64,000 bases of DNA from Metabacillus dongyingensis (lineage in GTDB: Bacteria; Bacillota; Bacilli; Bacillales; Bacillaceae). The stretch spans positions 4,528,001-4,592,000 of the forward strand of contig NZ_CP082944.1 of NCBI RefSeq assembly GCF_019933155.2. Direction: 5' to 3'. Numbering within the stretch: position 1 is the stretch's first letter; each line of letters opens with the position of its first letter. The notes under the pieces are model-generated. The model saw only the letters and a list, made by a program, of their open reading frames with translations, made no database searches and was not told the origin of the DNA. Below, in pieces: positions 51,859 through 63,674 of the stretch. Position numbers and translations under genes: made by a program.

Positions 51859-52115
51859 TAAGCTTCTTGTTTCACATATTGAGATAAAACTTCTAATGCT
51901 TCTGACTCGTCATGGCCTTCTGCGATAAGAGTAACCACTGAGCCAGTGCTGATGGCGAGACTCATTAACCCCATGATGCTCTTCGCGTTCACCTTTTTCC
52001 CGTCTTTTTCTAAAAAGATGTCTGATGAATAACGATTAGCCTCTTGTACAAAAAGTGCTGCGGGACGGGCTTGTAAGCCTGTCTTTAAACGAACTTCGAC
52101 CTGTTTCTCAACCAT
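51858..52115 (-). CDS. crh: Crh, HPr-like catabolite co-repressor
   Basis: This 85-residue HPr-fold protein has Gln15 (LQARPA) in place of the phosphorylatable His of HPr and keeps Ser46 in KSIMGLMSL. That combination defines Crh. After Ser46 phosphorylation by HPr kinase it binds CcpA. It also modulates other targets such as MgsA and YvcK in B. subtilis. It is the last gene of the rapZ-yvcK-whiA-crh cluster. Confidence 0.96.
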   Translation of the reverse strand: MVEKQVEVRLKTGLQARPAALFVQEANRYSSDIFLEKDGKKVNAKSIMGLMSLAISTGSVVTLIAEGHDESEALEVLSQYVKQEA

Positions 52116-52140
52116 ATAAATCCCCTCTTCTTTCCCCTTT

Positions 52141-53091
52141 TTATTTGATCGTTACCGGCTGGCCATTTCTAAGTTGTTCTGCAATCTCGTCAAGTTTTCT
52201 CAGACGGTGATTAATGCCTGACTTGCTGATTTTGCCGCTTGATACCATTTCACCCAGTTCTTTAAGCGTAACATCCTGATACTCTACCCGAAGGCGTGCG
52301 ATTTCACTTAATTTGTCGGGCAGTGCTTCAAGACCCATTTTTTCATCGATGAATTTAATATTCTCGACTTGGCGTATGGCTGCACCAATTGTTTTATTTA
52401 AGTTAGCGGTTTCACAATTGACGAGACGGTTAACGGAATTTCTCATATCACGGACAATCCGCACATCTTCAAAGCGCAGGAGTGCCTGGTGTCCGCCGAT
52501 AATGCTGAGAAAATCTGAGATTTTCTCAGCTTCCTTCAAATAGGTAATGTATCCTTTTTTCCGTTCAAGTGTTTTGCTGTTCAAATGGAAGGAATTCATT
52601 AATTCACATAGAGAGTCATTGTGCTCTTTATATAATGAAAAAATTTCTAAGTGATAGGATGAAGTCTCCGGATTATTGACAGAACCTCCTGCTAAAAAGG
52701 CACCTCTTATATAGGATCGCTTACAGCATTTCTTTCTGACAAGCTCCTCGGAAATACTTCTCTCAAACGTAAAGTTCTCTCCTAGGATGCCCAGATCCTC
52801 TAATATTTCACGAGCTTTTTCTATCAGCCGAACGATGTAGACGTTATTCTTTTTCAAACGCATTTTCTTCCGCACAAGCAGCTCGACAGAAACGTCATAC
52901 TGCTTTTTTAAGAGAGTATATATTCTTCTAGCTATTGCTGCATTTTCGGTTTGAATGTCCAAAATTAATTTTCGATTCGAAAAAGAAAGAGAGCCGTTCA
53001 TTCGGATGAGTGCAGATAACTCTGCTTTTAAACAACAGGCTTTAGATTCTATGTTGGTTAATTCTTTTTTTGTTTCAGAAGCAAAGGACAT
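52141..53091 (-). CDS. whiA: WhiA, DNA-binding protein of the LAGLIDADG/HTH family
   Basis: This 316-residue protein has an N-terminal degenerate LAGLIDADG homing-endonuclease fold ([17 protein letters not shown]) and a C-terminal helix-turn-helix ([21 protein letters not shown]). In Bacillus it affects division and chromosome segregation rather than cleaving DNA. Length is identical to B. subtilis WhiA. It is 51 bp after yvcK. Confidence 0.96.
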   Translation of the reverse strand: MSFASETKKELTNIESKACCLKAELSALIRMNGSLSFSNRKLILDIQTENAAIARRIYTLLKKQYDVSVELLVRKKMRLKKNNVYIVRLIEKAREILEDLGILGENFTFERSISEELVRKKCCKRSYIRGAFLAGGSVNNPETSSYHLEIFSLYKEHNDSLCELMNSFHLNSKTLERKKGYITYLKEAEKISDFLSIIGGHQALLRFEDVRIVRDMRNSVNRLVNCETANLNKTIGAAIRQVENIKFIDEKMGLEALPDKLSEIARLRVEYQDVTLKELGEMVSSGKISKSGINHRLRKLDEIAEQLRNGQPVTIK

Positions 53092-53142
53092 CTTTCTGCA
53101 CCCTCCAATCCTATAAATGCATTCGTTTGCACTCTTTATTTT

Positions 53143-54102
53143 TTATGTGATCATATCATATAGCAGCTTGGCAACTTTAACCGTATCATGGCGGATGACG
53201 TTATTTTCGTAGGAAACAATCTTGTCATGAACGATCTCAAGTCCCAAATCACGCAATGCTTCAATATCATAATAGACGGGTTTAGCCAGTTCCTCTGCAT
53301 ATAATGCTTTCATCATATCAGGAATTTCTTCATCATTCACTAATATTGTATCGATGAACGTGCATTTCATGTGTTCATTCAATGCTTTTACATGATCGCT
53401 TGCAGTAAAATCAAGGGTTTCCCCTGCCTGAGTCATCACATTGCAAATATAAACCTTTTTTGCTTTTGCCTTGCATACCTCATCACCAATTTTAGGAACG
53501 AGAAGGTTAGGCAGAATACTCGTGTACAAGCTTCCCGGACCAAGGAGAATTAAATCAGCCTGCCGAATCACTTCGATCGTTTCTTCAAGAGGTTCAATGG
53601 ATTCAGGTGATAAAAAGACGCGTTTAATCTTCTTGCCGGAGTAAGGTATTTTTGATTCTCCTGAAACGATCGTTCCATCTTCCATTTCAGCATGAAGGAC
53701 GACGCTTCGATTTGCAGCAGGCAGAACTTTTCCGCGCACATTAAGGACTTTGCTCATTTCCCGCACGGCATGGAAAAAGTCGCCTGTAATATTCGTCATT
53801 GCTGCCAAGATAAGATTTCCAAGAGAATGTCCTGTGAGACTATTTCCTTTATTAAACCTGTGCTGAAATAAATCTTCTACTAACGGCTCTACATCTGAAA
53901 GCGCAGCTAACACATTGCGTATGTCACCTGGAGGCGGAATTTTGAGTTCCTCACGGAGCCGGCCTGAGCTCCCGCCATCATCTGCAACTGTAACAATTGC
54001 TGTAATATCAACTGGGTATACTTTTAACCCCCGCAATAGTACAGACAATCCGGTACCTCCGCCGATTATGACAACCTTTGGCCTATTTGCAGTATCAGTC
54101 AT
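53143..54102 (-). CDS. glmR: YvcK/GlmR gluconeogenesis factor
   Basis: This 319-residue protein begins with the nucleotide-sugar-binding loop KVVIIGGGTGLSVLLRGLK. It keeps VADDGGSSGRLREEL and GNLILAAMTNITGDF of the CofD-like family. In B. subtilis YvcK binds UDP-GlcNAc, stimulates GlmS and is needed for growth on gluconeogenic carbon. Its ATG follows the rapZ stop codon with no gap. Confidence 0.95.
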   Translation of the reverse strand: MTDTANRPKVVIIGGGTGLSVLLRGLKVYPVDITAIVTVADDGGSSGRLREELKIPPPGDIRNVLAALSDVEPLVEDLFQHRFNKGNSLTGHSLGNLILAAMTNITGDFFHAVREMSKVLNVRGKVLPAANRSVVLHAEMEDGTIVSGESKIPYSGKKIKRVFLSPESIEPLEETIEVIRQADLILLGPGSLYTSILPNLLVPKIGDEVCKAKAKKVYICNVMTQAGETLDFTASDHVKALNEHMKCTFIDTILVNDEEIPDMMKALYAEELAKPVYYDIEALRDLGLEIVHDKIVSYENNVIRHDTVKVAKLLYDMIT

Positions 54103-54990
54103 TTAATGACGGCTTCTGCGCTCAATATCACGATGTGATACGTGCGTCAGATAATCATTTTTGTAGTGCTTCGCAATGTATTCCGCCAATGTAACCGACC
54201 TGTGCTGGCCGCCTGTGCATCCTATTGCAATGACAAGCTGGCTTTTTCCTTCTCTTTTATAGTAAGGCAGCATGAAGGTAAGCAAATCAAGTACCTTTTC
54301 TAAAAACTTCTGAGTCTCTGTCCATTTTAGAACATATGAGGAAACTTCCTCTTCAAGTCCTGTTTTTGGTCTCATATGATCAATATAATGCGGATTCGGC
54401 AAGAATCTGACATCGAACACCAAATCAGCATCGATCGGCACTCCGTATTTAAAACCGAACGAGAGCACATTTACAGAGAAGGTATGCTCAGCATCTTCCG
54501 CAAACTGCTTCAGTATTTTTTCTCTGAGTTCGCGGGGCTTCAATTCAGATGTGTCAAAAATCATCTGTGAACGGCCTTTCAGTTCCTCAAGCAATTCTCT
54601 TTCGTTTTTAATTCCTTCTAAAGGCAAGCCTGTGGTGGCTAATGGATGAGACCTGCGTGTTTCCTTGTATCGAGTAACAAGGGTAGCATCCTTAGCATCC
54701 AGAAAAAGAATTTGAGGATTAATCCAAGTCTTTTCCGCCATATCATCCAGTGCCTGAAACAGGCTTTCAAAAAATTCGCGTCCCCGCAAATCCATTACCA
54801 GTGCAACTTTGTTCATTTTAGAGCCGGATTCCTTCATCAGCTCAAGAAACTTCGGAAGCAGATTAGGCGGCAGGTTATCTACACAAAAATAACCAAGATC
54901 TTCAAAGCTTTGAATGGCAACCGTTTTGCCTGCTCCTGACATACCTGTAATAATCACCATCTTAATATCCTGAACACTGCCTGTACTCAT
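54103..54990 (-). CDS. rapZ: RapZ/YvcJ nucleotide-binding protein
   Basis: This 295-residue protein has Walker A GMSGAGKT at about residues 16-23, Walker [23 protein letters not shown] and the conserved C-terminal [16 protein letters not shown]. The E. coli homologue binds GlmZ/GlmY RNA. B. subtilis YvcJ hydrolyses nucleotides and affects competence. GGAGG precedes the ATG, and it is first of a tight cluster with yvcK, whiA and crh. Confidence 0.95.
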   Translation of the reverse strand: MSTGSVQDIKMVIITGMSGAGKTVAIQSFEDLGYFCVDNLPPNLLPKFLELMKESGSKMNKVALVMDLRGREFFESLFQALDDMAEKTWINPQILFLDAKDATLVTRYKETRRSHPLATTGLPLEGIKNERELLEELKGRSQMIFDTSELKPRELREKILKQFAEDAEHTFSVNVLSFGFKYGVPIDADLVFDVRFLPNPHYIDHMRPKTGLEEEVSSYVLKWTETQKFLEKVLDLLTFMLPYYKREGKSQLVIAIGCTGGQHRSVTLAEYIAKHYKNDYLTHVSHRDIERRSRH

Positions 54991-55043
54991 GCAGATTTCC
55001 TCCTTTCTCTTTCCCCGTGCTTTTATATGAATGAATGGATCGT

Positions 55044-55502
55044 TTACTGCGGATCTAACCGATATGCCAGCAGTTCAAAATCAGGTGTGTATGTAAAGGT
55101 GCCATATATCAGCCCTGCACCTTTCATCATAAACTCAAGAATATGATGGTCTCCCGGAGCCATCGGAAGGTCACTGACCTCTTCTAAAGAATGCCACTTA
55201 AGCTTTCCTTCCTCAGACTCTGCCACATTCTCACCTGTGAATTCCGTAGCAAAAAACGTAAACATCATCCACTCTGAAACAATTTCATTTCCATCTTTAA
55301 TAATAAAGGTGAAGATTCCTTTAATTTTTGGGTTTTTTAAATATATGCCTGTTTCTTCACGATATTCTCGAATGACAGTGTCTTTAATCGATTCACCCTG
55401 CTCCATTTTTCCGCCAGGCGCCACCCACCATCCTCTTCTCGGTTTTTGCAGGAGAAGAATTTTATTGTCCTGTACTAAAACGCAATTCGTTACTCTTTGC
55501 AA
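55044..55502 (-). CDS. yvcI: Nudix hydrolase (YvcI type)
   Basis: This 152-residue protein has a complete Nudix box: [18 protein letters not shown] followed by REETGI. It probably hydrolyses a nucleoside diphosphate derivative, an 8-oxo-dGTP-type substrate being one option. The start is TTG with AGAGGTG eight bases upstream. It precedes rapZ by 53 bp, as in B. subtilis. Confidence 0.92.
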   Translation of the reverse strand: MQRVTNCVLVQDNKILLLQKPRRGWWVAPGGKMEQGESIKDTVIREYREETGIYLKNPKIKGIFTFIIKDGNEIVSEWMMFTFFATEFTGENVAESEEGKLKWHSLEEVSDLPMAPGDHHILEFMMKGAGLIYGTFTYTPDFELLAYRLDPQ

Positions 55503-55682
55503 AAGTCTTTCACCTCTGGGTTCGTTCGGGTAGTCTAAACATATTTACTCACTCTTTATTATACTATTTCAAAGACAACCTCACAATGAACGGAGGCTTT
55601 GTACAGACTTATTTTTTAAAGGAATGGCTTATGAGGTTTATATACGTGTGAGCCCGGATAAAAGTTTCAAAGGATAATAAAC
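55503..55682. other. Intergenic region upstream of yvcI
   Basis: About 180 bp between the trxB terminator and yvcI presumably hold the yvcI-rapZ operon promoter. No clear promoter pair or operator was identified. The 125 bp between the terminator and the trxB stop (55718-55842) also shows nothing. Confidence 0.35.
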
Positions 55683-55717
55683 AAAAAAAAGGAGTACGGG
55701 AAAGGGCGCCCGTACTC
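55683..55717 (-). terminator. Terminator of trxB
   Basis: On the minus strand GAGTACGGG and CCCGTACTC pair around eight bases, followed by C and eight T. Confidence 0.85.
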
Positions 55718-55842
55718 AAAAGTTTATTTATAAAAGGGGGTCAATTACTACTTATATAGTACCGCATTATTATTTCAGTGGTGTTACAGGATAGTTAAAA
55801 CCGAGTTACGTTTTTGTTAACTGTTTAAAGCTTTACCGAAAG

Positions 55843-56799
<957 letters not shown>

Positions 56800-56896
56800 T
56801 CACTCCTTGCCTTCGCAGCAATTGATCATTTTCGGGATCTTGTGTTTCCCCTACTCTTATCCTATAAAAGATAAGAGGTTCATGCCATTTTTTTGC

Positions 56897-58366
56897 TCAC
56901 GTCCATAAATTCTTGATGAAAGCTGAATACTTTGAAAGAGTTTTACCTGAAATGGAGTACTGTTTAGCAAGCTCTGTCTGCGTCACTTTATATCCATTTT
57001 CTTTTTTCCATACGTATTCGAGTGCTCCAGCCCATGCAAGGTGGTTTTTAAGCGGCATCTCTTCTCTTTTTGCTTTTAAAGCTGTTTTAAAGAAAAACAA
57101 ATAAAGTCCTTCATTCAGGTTTTTATTGTTTTCAAACAGGACTTGCGCTGCCTGGTAGGTGAACTTTGATTTCTCAGAGACACTTTTTTTAATCTCTCCA
57201 TTAACATGCGCAATTGCAAGATCCATAAACTCTCTTTCGAAGACTGATTGTGGAACTTTTGCTGTTTGAAATATTTGGATCTGATCAAGCTGCTTTGTTT
57301 CAGCCGCTAAAAAGATCGCAAGCAGACGCTCTTCAATCGGCATCGTCAATGGACGTTCCGCCGGCTTCTTCTCCTTCGACCACGGCTGCGAACCCGCTTT
57401 TTCAGGATTGATTTCAATCACACGATCCCAGCTGGTTCTCGCAAGCTCTTCTTTTCCGGTAAAATAAGCAGAATATGAAAGCCAGTAATAAAAGGTATCA
57501 TCACCGTCAAAACCTTGTCTATAGATGGCTCTGAGCCATTTAAAGGCAAGTTCATATTGCCCGACCAATGCAAAAGTTGCACCAAGCTTATAGCGGTGTT
57601 CAAAAAGAATAGGATAGATGTGTCCAAGTCTTTGCGACAATTCTTCTACTTTATCATCCTGCCGTTCGTAGTAGTAGAACACAAGCAAATTGCAAAGAGC
57701 ATGGAGATTGCCCGGATTTTTGTCGAGCACCATATCTAAATAATCTTTCGCCTGCTGAACGTCGCCCATGTAAAAGTAGGCTAACGACAAGTTGTTGTAA
57801 GCAGACCAGAATTCAGGAAAATCCGTGACAATTTCTTTTAACAAGGCAATGGCCTCTTCTAATTTTCCATTTTCCAGAAGTGATTTTGCTGCATCCTGCT
57901 TAACAATCAGCTCATCAGAATCTAAAAAGGGATCCTCTTCATCTGCCCCTTCAATCGTGAGCAAATCAAGGAGATCTTCTGTTTCTTCGATGAACTCGCC
58001 ATTCGGCTCTTTTGTTTGATATTCAATTGCGCATTTGTAGGCTTCATGAAAGAGACCTAAATGTGCGTAATTATTCGCCATAAAGTAATGGCATTCCGTT
58101 AAATCTTTATCAATATCCTTGAGAATATATGTTAAAAGCTCATTAGATTGCTGGTATTTTCCAAGCTCGGTATAGATGGCTGCAAGCTGGCTAAGCATGA
58201 CAATCTGATTCGGCTCAAGCTGAATCGCACGCTGAATCCACTTGCTCGCTCTTAAAAGATCGCGTTCCCGATAGGCTTTCATGCCCTTACGGTAAAAGTA
58301 CTGTCCGTCTTGGAAGAAAGGGACAATCTGTGCTTTTTGTTGAGTGTTACTCGATTGTTTTCCCAC
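56897..58366 (-). CDS. yvcD: TPR-repeat protein (YvcD type)
   Basis: This 489-residue soluble protein has several tetratricopeptide repeats, for example the ones starting RASKWIQRAIQLEPNQ, EAIALLKEIVTDFPEF and QAKDYLDMVLDKNPGN. The C-terminal end (VTQTELAKQYSISGKTLSKY) resembles a helix-turn-helix. Length and position before trxB match B. subtilis YvcD, whose role is unknown. The start is GTG with GGAGG six bases upstream. Confidence 0.88.
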   Translation of the reverse strand: MGKQSSNTQQKAQIVPFFQDGQYFYRKGMKAYRERDLLRASKWIQRAIQLEPNQIVMLSQLAAIYTELGKYQQSNELLTYILKDIDKDLTECHYFMANNYAHLGLFHEAYKCAIEYQTKEPNGEFIEETEDLLDLLTIEGADEEDPFLDSDELIVKQDAAKSLLENGKLEEAIALLKEIVTDFPEFWSAYNNLSLAYFYMGDVQQAKDYLDMVLDKNPGNLHALCNLLVFYYYERQDDKVEELSQRLGHIYPILFEHRYKLGATFALVGQYELAFKWLRAIYRQGFDGDDTFYYWLSYSAYFTGKEELARTSWDRVIEINPEKAGSQPWSKEKKPAERPLTMPIEERLLAIFLAAETKQLDQIQIFQTAKVPQSVFEREFMDLAIAHVNGEIKKSVSEKSKFTYQAAQVLFENNKNLNEGLYLFFFKTALKAKREEMPLKNHLAWAGALEYVWKKENGYKVTQTELAKQYSISGKTLSKYSAFIKNLWT

Positions 58367-58473
58367 TGAAATCCTCCATTTCTTTACTTCTGCCGTAGGT
58401 TAGTATACCACACTGGGGAAGTTCAACAATAGGAATGGTAAAAATTATTAAACCCTTTTACAAAACAAGAATA

Positions 58474-58593
58474 TTGCCTTATGAACTTGGTCTTAGCTTA
58501 GGCAAAATGGCGGTGCGGCAAACAGAATTGATGGAGATATTTGAGCGGTTTGAAGAAAAGGAGTTTTATGAAAATACGGTGCTGGATCTATGA
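58474..58593 (+). pseudogene. Possible gene remnant upstream of yvcD
   Basis: A 40-codon frame reads LPYELGLSLGKMAVRQTEL and then MEIFERFEEKEFYENTVL before TGA. The composition is protein-like, but there is no ribosome binding site and the family is not recognised. Confidence 0.25.
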
Positions 58594-58829
58594 GGGACCA
58601 GATTGGTTTTCTATATAGAAATGCAGTTTATGAGGTTTTTAATTAAGAGAAAATGGCAGATCTATTGATGAGCGAGCAGAAAATGACCTCGGGGTTGCAT
58701 ATACCCTGCTTGAGCGAGCACAAATATGGCCGGCCAAGTTTTTCTTCTGTCTTCACCAGCATTTAACCCCTAAATACTCAACTGCGTCGAGTAAAAAGCA
58801 GATAAGAAGGTGAGCATGGAAAATCTATG

Positions 58830-59000
58830 TGCACATTTTTCAGGGTAGAGGCATTTTTTTGCTCCATTCACTTGTTTTGTCGCGCTTTTTTCAGGATGAA
58901 GGCCATTTTTCTGCTCCATATCACCCTTTGATGCACTTTTTTCAAGCTTGAGACGTTTTTCCTGCTCTATTCTGCGGCTTTAATGCACTTTTTTAGGATA
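58830..59000. repeat. 51-bp degenerate tandem array, four units (family 3)
   Basis: The motif GCACTTTTTTCAGG (variants GCACATTTTTCAGG, GCGCTTTTTTCAGG, GCACTTTTTTAGG) recurs with its TCAGG/TTAGG part at 58840, 58891, 58942 and 58993, exactly 51 bp apart. CATTTTTCTGCTCCAT recurs within the units. Further degenerate sequence of the same flavour extends left to about 58660. It lies between the his operon terminator and yvcD, outside genes. Confidence 0.8.
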
Positions 59001-59020
59001 GAGCTGGTTTTTTACTCATA

Positions 59021-59046
59021 AGAAAAAGCCCTCAAGACGAGGGCTC
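59021..59046 (-). terminator. Terminator of the his operon
   Basis: On the minus strand AGCCCTC and GAGGGCT pair around five bases, followed by TTTTCTT. Confidence 0.85.
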
Positions 59047-59051
59047 TTCCA

Positions 59052-59684
59052 TTATTTTTTCGTTATATGACGCTCTTCCAATACATTTAACACTTCATCA
59101 AGCGGAAGTTTTTGTTCGCGGAGCAGCACCATTAAGTGGAATAATAGATCAGCAGCTTCCCATTTTAATTCATCCGCATCGCGGTTTTTGGCTGCGATGA
59201 TGACTTCTGATGCTTCCTCTCCAACTTTTTTCAGGATTTTATCGACGCCTTCTGTAAACAGGTACGTGGTATAAGAGCCTTCAGGCATTTCTGCTTCACG
59301 TTCGGCGATCAATTTTTCCAGTGTGTTCAGGATTTCAAAGCGTTCGCCCTGGGCTTGCCTGGAATCTCCAAACACGTTTTCTGAAAAACAAGAGTATGAG
59401 CCAGTATGACACGCAGGGCCGGCAGGTCTTACCAATACGAGCAGGGCATCCTGGTCGCAATCGTATTTTAAACCAACCACTTCCTGAGTATTGCCTGAAG
59501 TTGCCCCTTTGTTCCAAAGCTCCTGTCTGGAACGGCTGTAAAACCATGTTTCTTTTGTTTCAATTGTTTTTTGCAAAGATTCCTCATTCATATAAGCTAG
59601 AGTAAGAACTTCTTTGCTGACTGCATCCTGAACGATTGCAGGGACTAAGCCATTTTGATCAAACTTTGCCGATTGCAGATTCAT
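59052..59684 (-). CDS. hisI: Bifunctional phosphoribosyl-AMP cyclohydrolase / phosphoribosyl-ATP pyrophosphatase
   Basis: This 210-residue fusion catalyses steps two and three of histidine synthesis. Residues 1-105 are the HisI cyclohydrolase ([45 protein letters not shown]). Residues 115-210 are the HisE pyrophosphatase ([29 protein letters not shown]). It is last in hisGDBHAFI, overlapping hisF by four bases. Confidence 0.97.
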   Translation of the reverse strand: MNLQSAKFDQNGLVPAIVQDAVSKEVLTLAYMNEESLQKTIETKETWFYSRSRQELWNKGATSGNTQEVVGLKYDCDQDALLVLVRPAGPACHTGSYSCFSENVFGDSRQAQGERFEILNTLEKLIAEREAEMPEGSYTTYLFTEGVDKILKKVGEEASEVIIAAKNRDADELKWEAADLLFHLMVLLREQKLPLDEVLNVLEERHITKK

Positions 59685-60439
59685 CTGACATTCACTCCCT
59701 GCGTTTTTAAGTAATCTTTAACTTCTTTTACTGACGTCTCTTTATAGTGGAAAATAGAAGCTGCAAGGGCAGCATCCGCTTTTCCTTCTAAGAATGCCTC
59801 TGCGAAATGTTCAGCGTTCCCTGCACCCCCTGAAGCAATAACAGGAACGGTAACGGCTTCACTCACCATTTTATTTAAAGTTAGGTCGAATCCTCTTTTC
59901 TCACCGTCGCTGTTCATGCTTGTGAGCAGAATTTCGCCTGCGCCGCGCTTAACTGCTTCTCTGGCCCAGTCTGTTACTTCCCACTCTGTTTCTTTTCGTC
60001 CGCCATGTGTGTACACCATATATTTGCCGGTTTCTTCAGTAAACCTTGCATCAATGGCTACAACAATGCATTGGGAGCCAAAGAATCGTGCACCCTCTGA
60101 AATCAGTTCAGGGCGCATCACTGCTGATGTATTGACGGAAACTTTGTCAGCACCTGCACGAAGAATTTTTTTCATGTCGGTAAGCGAATTGATGCCGCCT
60201 CCCACTGTAAAGGGGATCGCAAGCTGCGCTGCGACACGTTCAACCACATCCACCATTGTTTTTCTGCCTTCGTGAGAAGCAGATATATCCAAAAAGACAA
60301 GCTCATCTGCGCCCTCTTTGTCATAGAAGGTGGCAAGCTCAACAGGATCCCCAGCATCTCTCAGTCCTAAAAATTGAATGCCTTTTACTACCCTTCCGTC
60401 TTTTACATCAAGACAGGGAATGATCCGTTTTGTAATCAT
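59681..60439 (-). CDS. hisF: Imidazole glycerol phosphate synthase, cyclase subunit
   Basis: This 252-residue TIM barrel has the catalytic Asp in [15 protein letters not shown] and the second in [10 protein letters not shown]. The phosphate loops VGGGINSL and [11 protein letters not shown] are also present. With HisH it makes imidazole glycerol phosphate and AICAR. It overlaps hisA and hisI by four bases each. Confidence 0.98.
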   Translation of the reverse strand: MITKRIIPCLDVKDGRVVKGIQFLGLRDAGDPVELATFYDKEGADELVFLDISASHEGRKTMVDVVERVAAQLAIPFTVGGGINSLTDMKKILRAGADKVSVNTSAVMRPELISEGARFFGSQCIVVAIDARFTEETGKYMVYTHGGRKETEWEVTDWAREAVKRGAGEILLTSMNSDGEKRGFDLTLNKMVSEAVTVPVIASGGAGNAEHFAEAFLEGKADAALAASIFHYKETSVKEVKDYLKTQGVNVR

Positions 60440-61173
60440 GCCCGCTCCACCTCTTCTAAGGCTTGTGCAAGATCGAATTGATTTGTGTAGAGCGCTTTTC
60501 CTACAATTGCACCTGCTACTCCTTCTTTTTGAAAAGCAGCAAGCTCCACCAAATCATTCAGAGAGCTGACTCCGCCTGATGCAATCACATCTTTGCCGGT
60601 AGCCTTCGCCATTTCGCGCACAGCTTCAATGTTAGGTCCTGATAACATGCCGTCTGTTGCGATATCGGTGAAAATAAACACCTCTGCACCTGCAGCAGCA
60701 AGCTCCACGCCAAGATCAGCAGCCTTTACGGTTGACGTCTCAATCCACCCTTCAGTAGAAACATAGCCGTCCTTCGCATCAATTCCGATCGCAATTTTAC
60801 TGCCATATTTCGCAAGCATTTTTTTCACGAAATCAGGATTTGAGATAGCAGAGCTTCCCAGGATAACGCGGGATACCCCATTTGAAAGGTAATACTCTAC
60901 GTCTTCCTCCGTACGGATCCCTCCGCCTATTTGCACGTTTACATTCAGCTTTTCAGCGACCTCAAGAACATGATTGTCATTGACTCTTTTGCCGGCTTTG
61001 GCTCCATCCAGATCAACCATGTGGATCCATTTTGCCCCTTTATCAGCGAATACTTTTGCCATCTCGTAAGGTGAGTCGCCGTAAACTGTTTCTTTTGCAT
61101 AATCGCCTTGTATAAGACGGACACATTTTCCTCCGCGCATATCGATTGCCGGATATATGATAAATTCACTCAT
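60436..61173 (-). CDS. hisA: ProFAR isomerase
   Basis: This 245-residue TIM barrel catalyses the Amadori rearrangement of ProFAR in histidine synthesis. Signatures are [36 protein letters not shown] and the second catalytic Asp in [13 protein letters not shown]. It overlaps hisH and hisF by four bases each, typical of the compact his operon. Confidence 0.98.
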   Translation of the reverse strand: MSEFIIYPAIDMRGGKCVRLIQGDYAKETVYGDSPYEMAKVFADKGAKWIHMVDLDGAKAGKRVNDNHVLEVAEKLNVNVQIGGGIRTEEDVEYYLSNGVSRVILGSSAISNPDFVKKMLAKYGSKIAIGIDAKDGYVSTEGWIETSTVKAADLGVELAAAGAEVFIFTDIATDGMLSGPNIEAVREMAKATGKDVIASGGVSSLNDLVELAAFQKEGVAGAIVGKALYTNQFDLAQALEEVERA

Positions 61174-61805
61174 GATTTCACCTTCTCTTCAACGATTTTG
61201 ACGAAGTTTCTCAAAATGCCTATGCCTAAGTGACTGCTTTTTTCAGGATGAAATTGCGTGCCGAATATATTTTTTTCACCAACAACTGCGGGAACATCAA
61301 CGCCATAATCGGCACTTGCAATCACGGTGCTGCTCTTTTCAGCCTTCACATAGTAAGAATGCACAAAATAGGAATAGCCTTCTTCAAGACCTTCGAGAAG
61401 ATCGCTCTGCTGGTGCATGCGTAATCGATTCCAGCCCATGTGCGGCACTTTCAGCTGCTCTTTTTTCATCAGGTCTTCCGAAAAATGCACGACATTCCCT
61501 TTTAAAAGAGAGAGTCCTTCTGTTAAACCATTTTCCTCGCTCGAATCAAATAATAATTGCATACCTAAGCAAATACCAAGCAGCGGCTTCCCTTCACTAG
61601 CGATTTTCTGAATATAGTCCGTTAACTTTGTTTCATTTAAAATCGCCATTGCATCCTTAAAAGAGCCGACTCCAGGAAGAATATAGCCATCCGCTTTTTC
61701 AAGCTCTTCTGGGTTTTCCGAAATGAAATAGCCGATATTCAAGCGCTCAAGCGCTTTACTGACGCTGTATAAATTCCCCATGCCATAATCAATAATTCCA
61801 ATCAT
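61170..61805 (-). CDS. hisH: Imidazole glycerol phosphate synthase, glutaminase subunit
   Basis: This 211-residue class I glutamine amidotransferase has the nucleophile Cys in [11 protein letters not shown] and the catalytic His and Glu in GTQFHPEKS. It supplies ammonia to HisF. It follows the hisB stop codon without a gap. Confidence 0.98.
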   Translation of the reverse strand: MIGIIDYGMGNLYSVSKALERLNIGYFISENPEELEKADGYILPGVGSFKDAMAILNETKLTDYIQKIASEGKPLLGICLGMQLLFDSSEENGLTEGLSLLKGNVVHFSEDLMKKEQLKVPHMGWNRLRMHQQSDLLEGLEEGYSYFVHSYYVKAEKSSTVIASADYGVDVPAVVGEKNIFGTQFHPEKSSHLGIGILRNFVKIVEEKVKS

Positions 61806-62393
61806 TTATAACATTCCCTTCGTAGACGGGACTCCTTTAATCCGAGGGTCAATCGTTGATGCTTCGTCAAGCGCTCTGCCTAAGGCTTTGAAAACCGCTT
61901 CAATCATATGATGAGTGTTTCGTCCGTAGTGGACAATGACATGAAGATTGATGCGCGCTTCAAGTGCAAACTTCCATAGAAATTCATGTACAAGCTCTGT
62001 ATCAAAGTTTCCTACTGTAGGACTTGGAAACTCGCCTTTCAATTCAAAGTGCGGGCGGTTGCTTAAATCAACTACTACCTGGGCAAGGGCTTCATCCATT
62101 GGAACCAATGCCTGACCATAGCGCTTAATTCCTCTTTTATCGCCTAATGCTTCTCTGAATGCCTGTCCAAGACAAATGCCGATATCTTCTGTCGTATGAT
62201 GGCCATCAATCTCCGTATCTCCAATAGCCGCAACAGACAGATTAAATTGACCATGCTTTGCAAACAGATCAAGCATGTGGGTCATGAAAGGCACGCCTGT
62301 ATTTAATTCAGAAATTCCTTCTCCGTCAATTGAAAGAGAAAGGGAGATATCCGTTTCATTTGTTGTTCTTTGCAGACTTGATGTTCTTTCCAT
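61806..62393 (-). CDS. hisB: Imidazoleglycerol-phosphate dehydratase
   Basis: This 195-residue monofunctional dehydratase has the two Mn-binding motifs DGHHTTEDIGICLG and HYGRNTHHMIEAVFKALG. The fused phosphatase of enteric HisB is absent, as in other Bacilli. It is twelve bases after hisD. Confidence 0.98.
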   Translation of the reverse strand: MERTSSLQRTTNETDISLSLSIDGEGISELNTGVPFMTHMLDLFAKHGQFNLSVAAIGDTEIDGHHTTEDIGICLGQAFREALGDKRGIKRYGQALVPMDEALAQVVVDLSNRPHFELKGEFPSPTVGNFDTELVHEFLWKFALEARINLHVIVHYGRNTHHMIEAVFKALGRALDEASTIDPRIKGVPSTKGML

Positions 62394-62405
62394 TGTCAGT
62401 TCCTC

Positions 62406-63674
62406 CTATTTTAAGCGCTCTTCAATAGCGCGTGCATGTGCTTCTAAGCCTTCTAAACGGGCAAATGCTGCAATCTTATGGGCAGAATTCTGAAATGCTT
62501 TTTCACTGTAAGAAATAATGCTGGATTTTTTCACAAAATCATCGACGTTCAGCGGACTTGAAAAACGGGCTGTGCCATTAGTAGGGAGCACATGATTCGG
62601 TCCTGCAAAATAGTCTCCAACAGGCTCTGAGCTATATCTTCCGAGGAAAATAGCGCCTGCGTGTCTAATGTTGTTCAGCAGCTCCATCGGATATTCTGTT
62701 AACACCTCAAGATGCTCCGGTGCGAGCTCGTTCACAGCGTTAATAGCTTCATCCATTGACTCTGCCACATAAATAAATCCGAATTGCTCAATCGAAGGAC
62801 CTGCTATCTCTTTTCTCGGAAGAGTCTCAAGCTGCCGCGTGACTTCTGCTGATACGGATTCTGCAAGCTCCATTGAATCTGTTACAAGTACGCTTGAGGC
62901 AAGAACATCATGTTCAGCCTGGGACAGCAGATCGGCAGCCACTTCATTTGCTTTAGCAGTATGATCTGCTAAAACAACAATTTCACTTGGTCCGGCAATC
63001 ATATCTATATCGACATCCCCAAATACTTCCCGCTTCGCAAGAGCAACATAGATATTTCCGGGACCAACAATTTTATCAACCGGCCTGATTGTTTCCGTTC
63101 CATATGCTAGTGCAGCTACTGCCTGGGCACCGCCTGATTTGTAGATTTCCCCGATACCAAGCTCTTTTGCAGCAACAAGTACTCCTGCAGGCAGCGTACC
63201 TTCCCTGTTTGGAGGAGAAATCAGAACAATTCGTTTTACCCCAGCCGTTTGTGCAGGGATGACATTCATTAAAACGGATGAAGGATAAGCGGCAGTGCCT
63301 CCAGGTACATATACCCCAACAGCATCAAGAGGAGTAATCTTCTGTCCGAGCATCGTTCCGTCCTCTTTATATGTAATCCAGGACTCACGTTTTTGTTTTT
63401 CATGGAAAAAACGGATATTTTCTGCTGCTTCCCTGATAATCTCAACTAAGTCCTGATCAAGCTCCTGATAAGCTGCCTCCACTTCCTTTTCAGACACTCT
63501 CAGACTTGACAAACTGACAGAATCGAATTTTTCCGCATAGGCGAAAAGAGAAGCATCACCTTTTTTCTTAACATCTCCAATGATGTTTTTAACAGCCTCT
63601 CTCTGTGCTTCTGTACCAGAGTCGATCGAACGCTTCAGAGAGGCAAAATTCCCCGATAATCTTTTAATTCTCAT
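62406..63674 (-). CDS. hisD: Histidinol dehydrogenase
   Basis: This 422-residue Zn/NAD enzyme performs the last two oxidations to histidine. Signatures are [47 protein letters not shown] and the Zn-site [11 protein letters not shown]. It overlaps hisG by four bases. Confidence 0.98.
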   Translation of the reverse strand: MRIKRLSGNFASLKRSIDSGTEAQREAVKNIIGDVKKKGDASLFAYAEKFDSVSLSSLRVSEKEVEAAYQELDQDLVEIIREAAENIRFFHEKQKRESWITYKEDGTMLGQKITPLDAVGVYVPGGTAAYPSSVLMNVIPAQTAGVKRIVLISPPNREGTLPAGVLVAAKELGIGEIYKSGGAQAVAALAYGTETIRPVDKIVGPGNIYVALAKREVFGDVDIDMIAGPSEIVVLADHTAKANEVAADLLSQAEHDVLASSVLVTDSMELAESVSAEVTRQLETLPRKEIAGPSIEQFGFIYVAESMDEAINAVNELAPEHLEVLTEYPMELLNNIRHAGAIFLGRYSSEPVGDYFAGPNHVLPTNGTARFSSPLNVDDFVKKSSIISYSEKAFQNSAHKIAAFARLEGLEAHARAIEERLK

